A DNA stretch of 11,875 nucleotides from Candidatus Gerdarchaeota archaeon (GTDB taxonomy: Archaea > Asgardarchaeota > Heimdallarchaeia > JABLTI01). Both the position numbers and the translations under genes were made by a program. Location of the stretch: assembly GCA_016840905.1 (NCBI GenBank), contig JAEORM010000199.1:1-11875 (forward strand), read 5' to 3'. Within the stretch, counting starts at the first letter, position 1. The number at the start of each line of letters is the position of its first letter. Below the pieces are notes generated by a model. That model made no database searches. It saw nothing but the letters and a program-made list of their open reading frames with translations, and was not told the origin of the DNA. Of this stretch, positions 1 to 6,604 are shown in pieces.

Positions 1-1
1 A

Positions 2-1519
2 GTACAAGCTGGTATTGATATTTTAAAGAAAGGTGGAAATGCCATTGATGCTGCAGTTGCTGTAGCTACAACATTAAATGTAGTAGAACCAATGAGTACA
101 GGGATTGGTGGTGATGCTTTTGCATTAATTTATAGTAAAAAAGATGACAAGCTTCATGCGTTAAATGCCAGTGGTTGGTCATCGGAAAATGCTTCTATTG
201 ATTTCTTTAAAGAGAAGGGTATGGATGAAATTCCCTTATATGGTGTTTATTCAATTAGTGTTCCTGGAGCTGTTAGTGGATTTGAAAAAGCTTTGAATGA
301 ATTTGGTACTATGTCCTTCAAAGAAGTTTTACAACCAGCAATCAATTATGCTGAGAATGGCTTTCCCGTAAGTGAATTGATTGCTTTTAGCTGGAACAGA
401 GCTGAACAAAAACTTAGTGAACATCCTTCAACAGCAAAAACCTATTTACCAAATGGTTCAGCACCTAAAGTGGGTGATGTCCATTATTCCAAAGATATTG
501 CTAATACATTCAAACTTATAGCAAAAGGTGGAGCAGAAGAATACTATAAAGGATCAATTGCAAAGAAAATAATTAACTATTGTAATGCTAATGGTGGATA
601 CTTTACTCCAGATGATTTTGCTGCATTTGAAGCAGAATGGGTTAATCCAATCAGTTGTGATTACAAAGATTATACTGTTTATCAATGCCCTCCAAATGGC
701 CAAGGTATAGCTACTCTTTTGGAACTAAATATTCTTAAGGGATTTGAGCTTAATTCGATGATTCATAATTCTGCTCAATATTTACATTTGCTTATTGAAG
801 CTAAAAAACTTGCTTGGGCAGATCTTCGAACGTTTGCATCAGACCCTCATTTCAATAAATTACCAATTGATGAATTACTTTCTGAAGATTATTCCGCTAA
901 ACAAAGAAATCGTATTGATTTAAATAAAGCAGCGGTTAATGTTCCTCCTGGATTAGATTGGTCATCAGGTGATACTATTTATTTATCTGTTGTAGATAAA
1001 GATAGAAATGTTGTATCTTTCATCAATAGTTTGTACAATGGTTTTGGTTCTGGTCATGTAGTAGAAGGTACAGGTATCTGTCTCCAAAATAGAGGTAGTT
1101 TGTTTTCATTAGATCCAAAGCATCTTAATGCTTTGCAACCACGGAAACGACCTTTCCATACAATTATACCTGGTATGGTTATGCAAAACGATCTACCGGT
1201 TCTTAATTTTGGGTGCATGGGTGGCGATGTACAACCTCAAGGGCAGATGCAAATCTTTCTAAACTTAGTAGAATTTGAGATGAATATCCAACAAGCAATA
1301 GAAGCTCCAAGGTTTAGACATTATGATGATAATCATATAGCTCTTGAACAAGGGATAGACGAATTAACTCGAGCTCAATTACTTCTAAAAGGTCATAAAT
1401 TAGGCAATGATATTGGTGAATTCTTTGGCGGAGCTCAAGGAATAGCAATAGATAATGAGCGAGATGTCTTATTTGGTGGTTCAGATCCAAGAAGAGATGG
1501 GTCTGCTATTGGTTACTAA
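2..1519 (+). CDS. Gamma-glutamyltransferase family (YwrD-like Ntn hydrolase), 5'-truncated
   Basis: Probable gamma-glutamyltransferase-like Ntn hydrolase, a family that cleaves or transfers gamma-glutamyl groups (as in glutathione) after cutting itself into two chains. The frame is open from the left edge, so the true start lies outside; 505 residues are visible. The family N-terminal motif KKGGNAIDAAVAVATTLNVV is readable before the first internal ATG (92), so that ATG is not the start. The likely autoprocessing site and nucleophile is the Thr coded at 974-976 in SGDTIYLSVVD, which aligns with Thr391 of E. coli GGT. It is followed by FGSGHVVEGTGICLQNRG, then MGGDVQPQGQMQ and EAPRFR, and the C-terminus ends GGSDPRRDGSAIGY. 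MGGD-QPQ in place of the SPGG of classical GGT, and the GGSDPRRDG end, point to the YwrD-like branch. A signal peptide cannot be judged because the N-terminus is missing. The exact substrate is unknown. Confidence 0.9.
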   Translation, partial: VQAGIDILKKGGNAIDAAVAVATTLNVVEPMSTGIGGDAFALIYSKKDDKLHALNASGWSSENASIDFFKEKGMDEIPLYGVYSISVPGAVSGFEKALNEFGTMSFKEVLQPAINYAENGFPVSELIAFSWNRAEQKLSEHPSTAKTYLPNGSAPKVGDVHYSKDIANTFKLIAKGGAEEYYKGSIAKKIINYCNANGGYFTPDDFAAFEAEWVNPISCDYKDYTVYQCPPNGQGIATLLELNILKGFELNSMIHNSAQYLHLLIEAKKLAWADLRTFASDPHFNKLPIDELLSEDYSAKQRNRIDLNKAAVNVPPGLDWSSGDTIYLSVVDKDRNVVSFINSLYNGFGSGHVVEGTGICLQNRGSLFSLDPKHLNALQPRKRPFHTIIPGMVMQNDLPVLNFGCMGGDVQPQGQMQIFLNLVEFEMNIQQAIEAPRFRHYDDNHIALEQGIDELTRAQLLLKGHKLGNDIGEFFGGAQGIAIDNERDVLFGGSDPRRDGSAIGY

Positions 1520-1532
1520 ATGCAATAAATAT

Positions 1533-1556
1533 CCTATAATGATTATTCATTATAGG
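1533..1556. terminator. Perfect 10-bp hairpin between convergent genes
   Basis: CCTATAATGA, loop TTAT, TCATTATAGG is an exact 10-bp inverted repeat. It lies 13 bp after the GGT stop and 13 bp before the stop of the opposing gene. On the + strand it is followed by the T-rich stretch ATTATTTTTATT, so it may terminate the + transcript and perhaps both. Termination is inferred from form and position. Confidence 0.6.
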
Positions 1557-1569
1557 GAAATTATTTTTA

Positions 1570-1956
1570 TTAGAATTTATAACGTCCTAATGTTTCTGTT
1601 GTAGCTCTGTTAAAATCTTCTTTAACTTTTGTTTTTTCTTTTTCTGCTTTTAGCAATCTTTTTCGTTCAATCCGATATGCTTGCTGAAGTTGTTTGAATT
1701 CTTCCTTTGTAATTTCAAAGGACACTCTTTGACCAGATAGAAAAATAAATTTCTCTAATGACACACGAATGAAATCAGGTTCAAATAAAAATCTTTTAAC
1801 ACGTATTACCGCAAAAAGCCGTTCTGACCTAACAACAGCATTTGCATTTCCTTCAACGCGAATTATCTTCCCTAAATAATCATTATCTATCGTGAATGCT
1901 TCTTTTCCTAAAACATCATCTTGTAACATTTCTCTCATATTAGAATAGACAGACAT
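1570..1956 (-). CDS. Unknown 128-aa protein, possible PRC-barrel-like fold with charged helical tail
   Basis: Not recognised as a named family. Residues 16-82 (LGKEAFTIDNDYLGKIIRVE onward) look like short alternating beta strands. The opening resembles PRC-barrel domains, which begin with a LGKxV...xxGKI pattern, but the match is weak and is an inference. Residues 83-115 are rich in Lys, Glu, Gln and Arg and should form one long charged helix, possibly coiled coil. There is no signal peptide or membrane segment, so it is probably cytosolic. It lies 40 bp downstream of the FAH-family gene on the same strand. A hairpin and T-run sit in that gap, so it may be transcribed separately. No clear ribosome binding site precedes the ATG at 1956; ATG codons 7 and 10 are possible alternatives, also without one. 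Confidence 0.65.
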   Translation of the reverse strand: MSVYSNMREMLQDDVLGKEAFTIDNDYLGKIIRVEGNANAVVRSERLFAVIRVKRFLFEPDFIRVSLEKFIFLSGQRVSFEITKEEFKQLQQAYRIERKRLLKAEKEKTKVKEDFNRATTETLGRYKF

Positions 1957-1983
1957 ATTATTTAAAGATTTAAAAAAGAGAGG

Positions 1984-2001
1984 AATAGGAATAATCCTAT
2001 T
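1984..2001 (-). terminator. Hairpin plus T-run at the end of the FAH-family gene
   Basis: On the minus strand AATAGGA, loop TTAT, TCCTATT forms a perfect 7-bp stem that includes the TAG stop of the FAH-family gene. It is followed by CCTCTC and six T residues, the form of an intrinsic terminator. It would partly or fully separate this gene from the small gene downstream. Confidence 0.55.
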
Positions 2002-2929
2002 TTTCAGCTTTAACTGGATTTTCTAAAACACCTATCTTTTCAATGGAAAGACTAACTTTATCTCCATCTTTCAAATAAGTTGGTGGATTTTGAAAGTGTC
2101 CTACACCTTCAGGAGTTCCTGTAAATATAAGGTCTCCCGGTTTAAAAGTAAAGGATTGGGAAAGATAGGATATTATATAACCTACTGGAAAGATCATATT
2201 TTTAGTGTTTGATTTCTGCCATACCTTACCGTTTACTGATAATTCAATATTGAGATTTTGTGGGTCTTGTAATTCATCTGTTGAAACAATCGATGGTACA
2301 AGAGGGGCAAAGGTATCCATTGTTTTTGATCGAGTAAATTGTTTATCCATATATTGGAAATCTCGAGCACTCACATCATTTCCTATTGTATACCCAAAAA
2401 CATGATTTAGTGCCTCTTCTTCTGGAATATTTTTTCCTTCTTTGCCAATTACAATTACTAATTGAATTTCAACATCAACTTTATCAGAAATCTTTGGTAA
2501 TACAATATGTTCTTTATTAGCGATTATAGCAGAATTAAATTTCCCCCAAATCATAGGATTCTTTGGTGGTTCAGCTCCTCCTTCTTTTGCATGTTCTAAG
2601 TAATTTCTTCCCAAGCAAATAATCTTTTGAGGATTATAAATCGGAGCTAAATATCTTATATCTTCAAGTGAATGTATATGATCTTTTTTAATTTCATCAA
2701 ATTTACTTTTATTCGTATTAATGAAAGCAAGCAATTTCTCCAGGAAAATCTTTACTTTATTTTTTCCTTCATCACCTAAAGCTATTAGTTCCTCCATGGA
2801 ACAAATCCCATTAAAAATATCTATCTGCATTTCTTCACATACAGATTTGATATCCACAACTTCATTATCAGACCAGAGAACACCAATTCTTGTTTTATCA
2901 TCATTCAATTCGAAATTCATTAATTTCAT
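1997..2929 (-). CDS. Fumarylacetoacetate hydrolase (FAH) family protein
   Basis: Member of the FAH family: metal-dependent hydrolases, decarboxylases or isomerases of 2-oxo and 1,3-diketo acids, often in degradation of aromatic compounds; cytosolic. The 310-residue protein has a short N-terminal domain (1-95) and the FAH fold from about 100. Visible motifs are KIICLGRNYLEHAKE (102-116, with His113 in the usual lid region), NDVSARD (184-190), SKTMDTF (201-207, Lys202), NGKVWQKSNT (233-242) and GDLIFTGTPEGVG (265-277). The usual metal-binding pair E-x-E reads E154-I-Q156: the second Glu is Gln (codon CAA, 2462-2464), while Asp185 is kept. This may change metal binding or activity. The start ATG has TAGGAAG about 8 nt upstream. 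The gene is divergent from the aminotransferase. The exact substrate cannot be told from sequence. Confidence 0.9.
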   Translation of the reverse strand: MKLMNFELNDDKTRIGVLWSDNEVVDIKSVCEEMQIDIFNGICSMEELIALGDEGKNKVKIFLEKLLAFINTNKSKFDEIKKDHIHSLEDIRYLAPIYNPQKIICLGRNYLEHAKEGGAEPPKNPMIWGKFNSAIIANKEHIVLPKISDKVDVEIQLVIVIGKEGKNIPEEEALNHVFGYTIGNDVSARDFQYMDKQFTRSKTMDTFAPLVPSIVSTDELQDPQNLNIELSVNGKVWQKSNTKNMIFPVGYIISYLSQSFTFKPGDLIFTGTPEGVGHFQNPPTYLKDGDKVSLSIEKIGVLENPVKAEK

Positions 2930-3098
2930 AATTAAACTTCCTATTTATTTTTTAGAACAAACCCTTTTAATTATTAAAAATTATTAATAAGTTCAAAAAA
3001 ATTAACAATTATGATTATTTTTATGTCAACAAAAAATTTTTGAAGTTCTAAACAAACAACGTAATAGAGATTTTTGAGACTAATTAGGTTGTTAGATT
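2930..3098. promoter_or_regulatory. Divergent promoter region with TTTAGAAC/GTTCTAAA inverted repeat
   Basis: This 169-bp AT-rich region separates the divergent FAH-family and aminotransferase genes and must hold both promoters. A perfect 8-bp inverted repeat, TTTAGAAC (2951-2958) and GTTCTAAA (3045-3052), is spaced by 86 bp, with a further GTTC at 2991-2994. No convincing TATA box stands out because the whole region is A/T runs. An operator role is speculative. AGGT at 3086-3089 is a weak ribosome binding site for the + gene. Confidence 0.4.
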
Positions 3099-4262
3099 AT
3101 GACTAAAATGAAAAATGCCGATAGGTTAGATAAGATTGCTCCTTCAGGTATTAGGAGTATGTTTGCTAGAGCTCAAGGGATTCCTGGAGTGATTTCACTT
3201 GGTATAGGACAACCAAATATTCCCACTCCTCAAGGATTAGTTGATGCTTTAAGTAATCGAGTTAAAAATGGAGATAATTATTATTCCCCCACTATGGGAA
3301 CGAAGCAATATAGAGAAGCAGTAGCAGAACAGAATAGAAGGGATTATAATTTAGAGTACGATCCTGAAACAGAAATTTTAGCGACAGCAAGTGGGTGTGA
3401 AGCTCTTTATTGTTCACTTATGAGTTTTATTGATCCTGGAGATGAAGTTCTAGTACCGGATCCATCCTTCCTCACATATCCTAGACAAGTCATGCTTGCA
3501 GGAGGAGTACCAGTTTGGATGAAACCTACAGATGATTTGAAGATTGATACAACTAATTTACAAGAATATATTAGTGATAAAAGTAAAGCAATTATCCTCA
3601 ATTTTCCCTCAAATCCAACGGGAGAAATTATGACAAGTGATGAATTAAAACCTATTATTGATTTAGCAGTTGATAATAATTTACTAATATTAACTGATGA
3701 AGTATATGAGAAATGTATTTTTACTGATGATAAACACATTCGAGTTCCTAAACTCGATGGTGCTTATGAACGAACCTTATTATTGAATAGTTTCTCAAAA
3801 ACTTTATGTGTTCCAGGTTGGCGTATTGGTTATGTTGCAGGTCCTAAAGAATTAATTTCACCAATTGTAAAAATGCATAGTTTTGTTGTAGCAAATGCTC
3901 CATCAGCACAACAAAATGCTATAGGTGAATTTCTCAATACTCCAGAAGCAGAAGAGTTTATGTTAAAATTAGCAAAGACATTGAAAGAACGTATGTTGCG
4001 AATTGTTAAAGGTTTTAATAGCATTGAAGGATTTAGCTGTAGACAACCTGAAGGCAGCTTTTATGCTTACCCAAATGTTGTTGAACATGAATGTTATACT
4101 GGTTCTGAAGAATTAACAGAACTAATATTCAATAAAACAAAATTAGCTTTTGTTCCTGGTACTGAATTTGGTCCTTCAGGAGAAGGCTACTTACGTGCTA
4201 GCTTTGGTTCATCTTCATTAGAAGAAATAGATGAAGTAATTAAAAGATTAAAAGAATTATAA
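3099..4262 (+). CDS. PLP-dependent class I aminotransferase
   Basis: Fold type I aminotransferase of the AspC/aromatic aminotransferase group; moves an amino group from an amino acid to a 2-oxo acid using pyridoxal phosphate; cytosolic. The length of 387 residues is normal for the family. Visible are ISLGIGQPN (32-40), the Asn172 motif NFPSNPTG (168-175), Asp200 and Tyr203 in LTDEVYEK for the cofactor, the Schiff-base Lys234 in SFSKTLCVPGWRIGY (231-245) with phosphate-binding Arg242, and Arg366 in YLRASFGSS near the C-terminus, which normally binds the substrate carboxylate. All catalytic residues are present. The ATG at 3099 is preceded by AGGT at 9 nt; ATG codon 4 (3108) is an alternative. 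The amino acid used is not certain; aspartate, alanine and aromatic substrates are all possible. Confidence 0.92.
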   Translation: MTKMKNADRLDKIAPSGIRSMFARAQGIPGVISLGIGQPNIPTPQGLVDALSNRVKNGDNYYSPTMGTKQYREAVAEQNRRDYNLEYDPETEILATASGCEALYCSLMSFIDPGDEVLVPDPSFLTYPRQVMLAGGVPVWMKPTDDLKIDTTNLQEYISDKSKAIILNFPSNPTGEIMTSDELKPIIDLAVDNNLLILTDEVYEKCIFTDDKHIRVPKLDGAYERTLLLNSFSKTLCVPGWRIGYVAGPKELISPIVKMHSFVVANAPSAQQNAIGEFLNTPEAEEFMLKLAKTLKERMLRIVKGFNSIEGFSCRQPEGSFYAYPNVVEHECYTGSEELTELIFNKTKLAFVPGTEFGPSGEGYLRASFGSSSLEEIDEVIKRLKEL

Positions 4263-4296
4263 TGAAAAATTCAAAGATTATTAAAAATAGATGAAA

Positions 4297-4332
4297 ATTG
4301 GATAGAAAATGATTGTTAATTTTTTATCCAAT
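4297..4332. terminator. 14-bp hairpin between convergent aminotransferase and thioesterase genes
   Basis: The arms ATTGGATAGAAAAT (4297-4310) and ATTTTTTATCCAAT (4319-4332) pair along 14 bp with one G-T wobble and an 8-nt loop. The hairpin spans the TAA stop and last codons of the thioesterase gene and lies 35 bp after the aminotransferase stop. Both arms end in A/T runs next to the loop, so it could work in both directions. Function is inferred from form and position. Confidence 0.55.
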
Positions 4333-5074
4333 ATAACTTTACTTTGGATAATAACTCACCATTTTTTTTCTTACTAATTTTGCTATTAGTGATAATTTCA
4401 CTATCCTTTTTATTTGATTTGTTTAATTCTGTTTCTACTAAAATATTATCGTTATGTAGTGCTTGCCCTTTATAGCTAATTTCAATTTTAGTTATCTTAT
4501 AATTATCTAATTGTTTCTTAGGTACGGTTTCCAAAACCCATTCGAAATAGACTCTATTGTTAACATGTCTGTTAAGATCAAGATCTGAACGTCTGACCAC
4601 AAGATCTACCTTGTAATCCACTTTTTCTGGAAGAGGTAGATTTGGAAAATCATAATTTACTGCTCTTTGTTCACTTCGTGGAATATCTTTAAAATAATCC
4701 TTATAATTCACTGGTTTTCTCTTTATGAAATTATATAAAATCCAACTTGTTGTAGCATTACAAATAATCTTACCTGTTTGAGTCAAAATTTGGAAATCTC
4801 TTAGTGAATATTTTTCACTTTCATTTTTAACAGGCCAAGAACGAACTGTTAATACATCAGTTAATTTTGGATAGTCATAAATTTCAATATAATATCTAAG
4901 TAAATACCAAGTGAGATTTTTCTTGAATGTTTGTTGAAAACTAACCCCAAGATGATAAGCATGCTCATAGGCTATTTGCTGTAAATAATCAACTATTGCA
5001 GTAACTTTTATTTCCTCTCTTTCATTCATCTCGAGTGCTCGAGGTTTAACTTCCATCTCATAAATTTCAATCAT
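4316..5074 (-). CDS. Acyl-ACP thioesterase family protein (FatA/FatB type, double hotdog)
   Basis: Resembles acyl-ACP thioesterases (PF01643 type), which release fatty acids from acyl carrier protein in plants and bacteria. At 252 residues it fits the bacterial forms. The first hotdog domain (about 1-130) includes the helix VDYLQQIAYEHAYHLGVS (28-45) and the strands TWYLLRYYIEIYDYP (55-69) and LTVRSWP (75-81). The second hotdog (about 150-252) has RRSDLDLNRHVNNRVYFEW, carrying the D166-x-N168-x-H170 arrangement proposed as catalytic in plant FatB. Where FatB has a further catalytic Glu (in RREC), the corresponding stretch YKGQA appears to have Gln204; this alignment is by eye. It is probably cytosolic. 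Archaeal membranes are normally isoprenoid, so the substrate is unclear; an acyl-CoA thioesterase role is possible. Start chosen at ATG 5074; codon 7 is another ATG. Confidence 0.82.
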   Translation of the reverse strand: MIEIYEMEVKPRALEMNEREEIKVTAIVDYLQQIAYEHAYHLGVSFQQTFKKNLTWYLLRYYIEIYDYPKLTDVLTVRSWPVKNESEKYSLRDFQILTQTGKIICNATTSWILYNFIKRKPVNYKDYFKDIPRSEQRAVNYDFPNLPLPEKVDYKVDLVVRRSDLDLNRHVNNRVYFEWVLETVPKKQLDNYKITKIEISYKGQALHNDNILVETELNKSNKKDSEIITNSKISKKKNGELLSKVKLYWIKN

Positions 5075-5098
5075 GTCTTGAGTGTCTATTCTAACATC

Positions 5099-5104
5099 AT
5101 ATAA
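5099..5104 (-). promoter_or_regulatory. Candidate TATA box for the thioesterase gene
   Basis: On the minus strand CTTATATG places a TATA-like centre about 27 nt before the ATG at 5074. That spacing fits a leaderless archaeal transcript, in agreement with the lack of a ribosome binding site. A second TATA-like site, TATATAAA (5153-5160), lies farther upstream and would give a leader of about 55 nt. Confidence 0.35.
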
Positions 5105-5175
5105 GTTTTGTGACTTTTTACTAGCAAATTAAAGAAAAACAAGAAAACTAAATTTATATAAAAAGAATAAAAGAT

Positions 5176-5198
5176 GAGAAGAATTAAAAAATTCTCTC
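5176..5198 (-). terminator. Hairpin and T-rich terminator of the ribosomal operon
   Basis: On the minus strand GAGA-GAATT, loop TTTT, AATTC-(T)-TCTC forms a 9-bp stem with one bulge, starting 7 bp after the stop of the Zn-ribbon gene. It is followed by ATCTTTTATTCTTTTT, a T-rich tract of the kind that ends archaeal transcripts. It probably ends the rps13-rps4-rps11-Zn-ribbon transcript. Confidence 0.55.
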
Positions 5199-5204
5199 AA
5201 AAAT

Positions 5205-5390
5205 TTATGGACCTGAAAATCCACATGCTGGGCAAGTGTAGCTAATTTCTTTTTGTCTGCATGAATAGCATCGTACTTGAACTACATCGCCACAACTTGG
5301 ACATCTGAATTTTACTGATCCAATATCATCTGGTGAAATCTTTCGGAAGCAACACGAACATGTTGGCATAGCATATACTTTATCACTCAT
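5205..5390 (-). CDS. Small two-zinc-ribbon protein, COG2888-type predicted RNA-binding translation factor
   Basis: The 61-residue protein has four CxxC knuckles: C11/C14, C30/C33, C41/C44 and C53/C56, enough to bind two zinc ions. The order CSCC...FRCPSCG...RCYSCR...YTCPACGFSGP matches the archaeal COG2888 family, predicted from comparative genomics to be a Zn-ribbon RNA-binding protein linked to translation. In many archaea it lies beside the elongation factor 1-beta gene. Here it is the last gene of the ribosomal operon, 20 bp after rps11. The ATG is preceded by GGAG at about 11 nt. That it is co-expressed with uS11, uS4 and uS13 is inferred from spacing. Its precise role is unknown. Confidence 0.85.
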   Translation of the reverse strand: MSDKVYAMPTCSCCFRKISPDDIGSVKFRCPSCGDVVQVRCYSCRQKEISYTCPACGFSGP

Positions 5391-5410
5391 CGTTCATTTA
5401 CTCCGTATTC

Positions 5411-5827
5411 TTATACACGTCGTCCTCTACGTCCCCCAGCACGTCTAGTTCCATCATGTGCTATAGGGGTAACTTCTTCAATTCGACCAATTCTTAATCC
5501 AGATCTAGCCAAAGCACGGATAGCTGCTTGCGCACCTGGACCGGGAGTTCTTGGACCATTTCCTCCTGGAGCTCTTACAGCAATATCGATTTTTGTTATA
5601 CCTCTATCTTTTGCAGCAGTGGCAGCGTCATAAGCAGCTCGCATTGCAGCATAAGGTGATGATTCAAACCGATCGCTTTTAACATACATTCCACCTGAGC
5701 GTTTGGCAATGGTTTCACTTCCCGTTGCATCAGTTACAGTGATTATTGTATCATTGTAGGAGGAATAAATGTGAACAATACCAGTTCGTAGAAATCTTCT
5801 CTTCTTAGTTGTTTCTTTTGTACTCAT
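5411..5827 (-). CDS. rps11: 30S ribosomal protein uS11
   Basis: Small-subunit protein uS11, which binds 16S rRNA on the platform near the mRNA exit. At 138 residues it has normal archaeal length. Visible are the core [20 protein letters not shown] (17-36), the loop [20 protein letters not shown] (93 on) and the conserved basic tail ending [13 protein letters not shown]. The ATG at 5827 has an excellent ribosome binding site, AGGTGA, 7 nt away and overlapping the TAG stop of rps4, so the two genes are translationally close (10-bp gap). Nothing unusual is seen in the protein. Confidence 0.97.
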   Translation of the reverse strand: MSTKETTKKRRFLRTGIVHIYSSYNDTIITVTDATGSETIAKRSGGMYVKSDRFESSPYAAMRAAYDAATAAKDRGITKIDIAVRAPGGNGPRTPGPGAQAAIRALARSGLRIGRIEEVTPIAHDGTRRAGGRRGRRV

Positions 5828-5837
5828 ATTTTGTCAC

Positions 5838-6593
5838 CTACAATTCATCCTTTAATTTTACTGGAACGACTTTTTTAGCTTTCTCTTCTATAACTTCTTC
5901 ACCAGTATCATCAATCTCTATGAGAAGTTCTTCTTCTTCAGCTTCAGCTTCAGCTTCCTCTACTTCCTTCTTGATCTTACCAGGTTTTTCATGGAAAGGT
6001 GCTTTAGGAGGTCTAGTAGGACCGCCACGTCTTCTATCTCCTCCTCTTCGCTCTTCAGTAGATGGTTTTCCTTTGAAAACATTTGCTGGTAAAGCTTTAT
6101 GAGAAGGTTTACTGAGTGGTGATGATGAAGCAAAGTTAATCACTTTTTCTTCATTAGGATTAACAAAATAACTTGGTGAATCAACTATTCTTTCACCTAT
6201 TGTAACATGTTTATGGACAATTAACTGTCTTGCATGATGCGGTGTAGTTGCCATTCCTTTTTTATAAACGAGAGTCTGTAGTCTTCTGTCAAGGATATTT
6301 TCAATATTCATACTTAGAACATCATCTAATGTAGCGTTACTTTCGAGAAGACCCATTCTTTGTAATCTACCGAGAAGTTCTAGTTCACCAGTTTTTCGAT
6401 GTTCAATATCAAGGCTTAAAAGTCTTCTAGCATTGGTTCTAAAATGACTTAGCATAGTAGAATTCTTCCAAACTTCCTTCATGTTCCGTAAGCCATATTT
6501 ACCGATGATTTTTAGATCTTCTTCAATACGATTCTTTTCAAATGGTTGACGTGGTGTCTTATATTTTCTTCTATTTCTTTTTGGATCGCCCAT
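5838..6593 (-). CDS. rps4: 30S ribosomal protein uS4 with long C-terminal extension
   Basis: Small-subunit assembly protein uS4. Residues 1-160 are a typical archaeal uS4: MGDPKRNRRKYKTPRQPF at the start, a helical domain, then the S4 RNA-binding domain around 102-150 (RRLQTLVYKKG, ARQLIVHKHVTIGERIV). Archaeal uS4 is usually about 160-185 residues; this one is 251. The extra part is first basic and rich in Gly, Pro and Arg (about 172-208, including RRGGDRRRGGPTRPPK), then strongly acidic (209-238, with EAEAEAEEEE), then KKVVPVKLKDEL. The frame is continuous and is followed correctly by the rps11 ribosome binding site, so this is a real extension and not a fused downstream gene. AAGGTGA lies 6 nt before the ATG, just after the rps13 stop. 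Confidence 0.95.
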   Translation of the reverse strand: MGDPKRNRRKYKTPRQPFEKNRIEEDLKIIGKYGLRNMKEVWKNSTMLSHFRTNARRLLSLDIEHRKTGELELLGRLQRMGLLESNATLDDVLSMNIENILDRRLQTLVYKKGMATTPHHARQLIVHKHVTIGERIVDSPSYFVNPNEEKVINFASSSPLSKPSHKALPANVFKGKPSTEERRGGDRRRGGPTRPPKAPFHEKPGKIKKEVEEAEAEAEEEELLIEIDDTGEEVIEEKAKKVVPVKLKDEL

Positions 6594-6604
6594 CTTTTTT
6601 CACC

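Noticed and set aside
92..94. ATG as start of the gamma-glutamyltransferase gene
   Set aside because: Conserved GGT residues are encoded in frame before it, back to position 2, so the gene is truncated by the window.
3407..4024. Minus-strand open frames opposite the aminotransferase
   Set aside because: They have no family motifs or ribosome binding sites and lie opposite a gene with all catalytic motifs intact.
5075..5204. Remnant of rpoD after rps11
   Set aside because: The stretch is only 130 bp, AT-rich, with terminator-like features and no recognisable coding similarity.
5934..5965. GCTTCA hexamer repeat as a mobile or structural repeat
   Set aside because: Only about three units, in frame, coding for alternating Glu-Ala; best explained as a low-complexity part of the uS4 tail.
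5809..6102. Serine-rich + strand open frame opposite the uS4 tail
   Set aside because: It is the complement of the Glu/Ala-rich and Arg/Gly-rich tail of uS4, whose frame is supported by homology and by flanking ribosome binding sites. The serine and leucine runs are a by-product of the reverse-complemented GAA/GCT codons.
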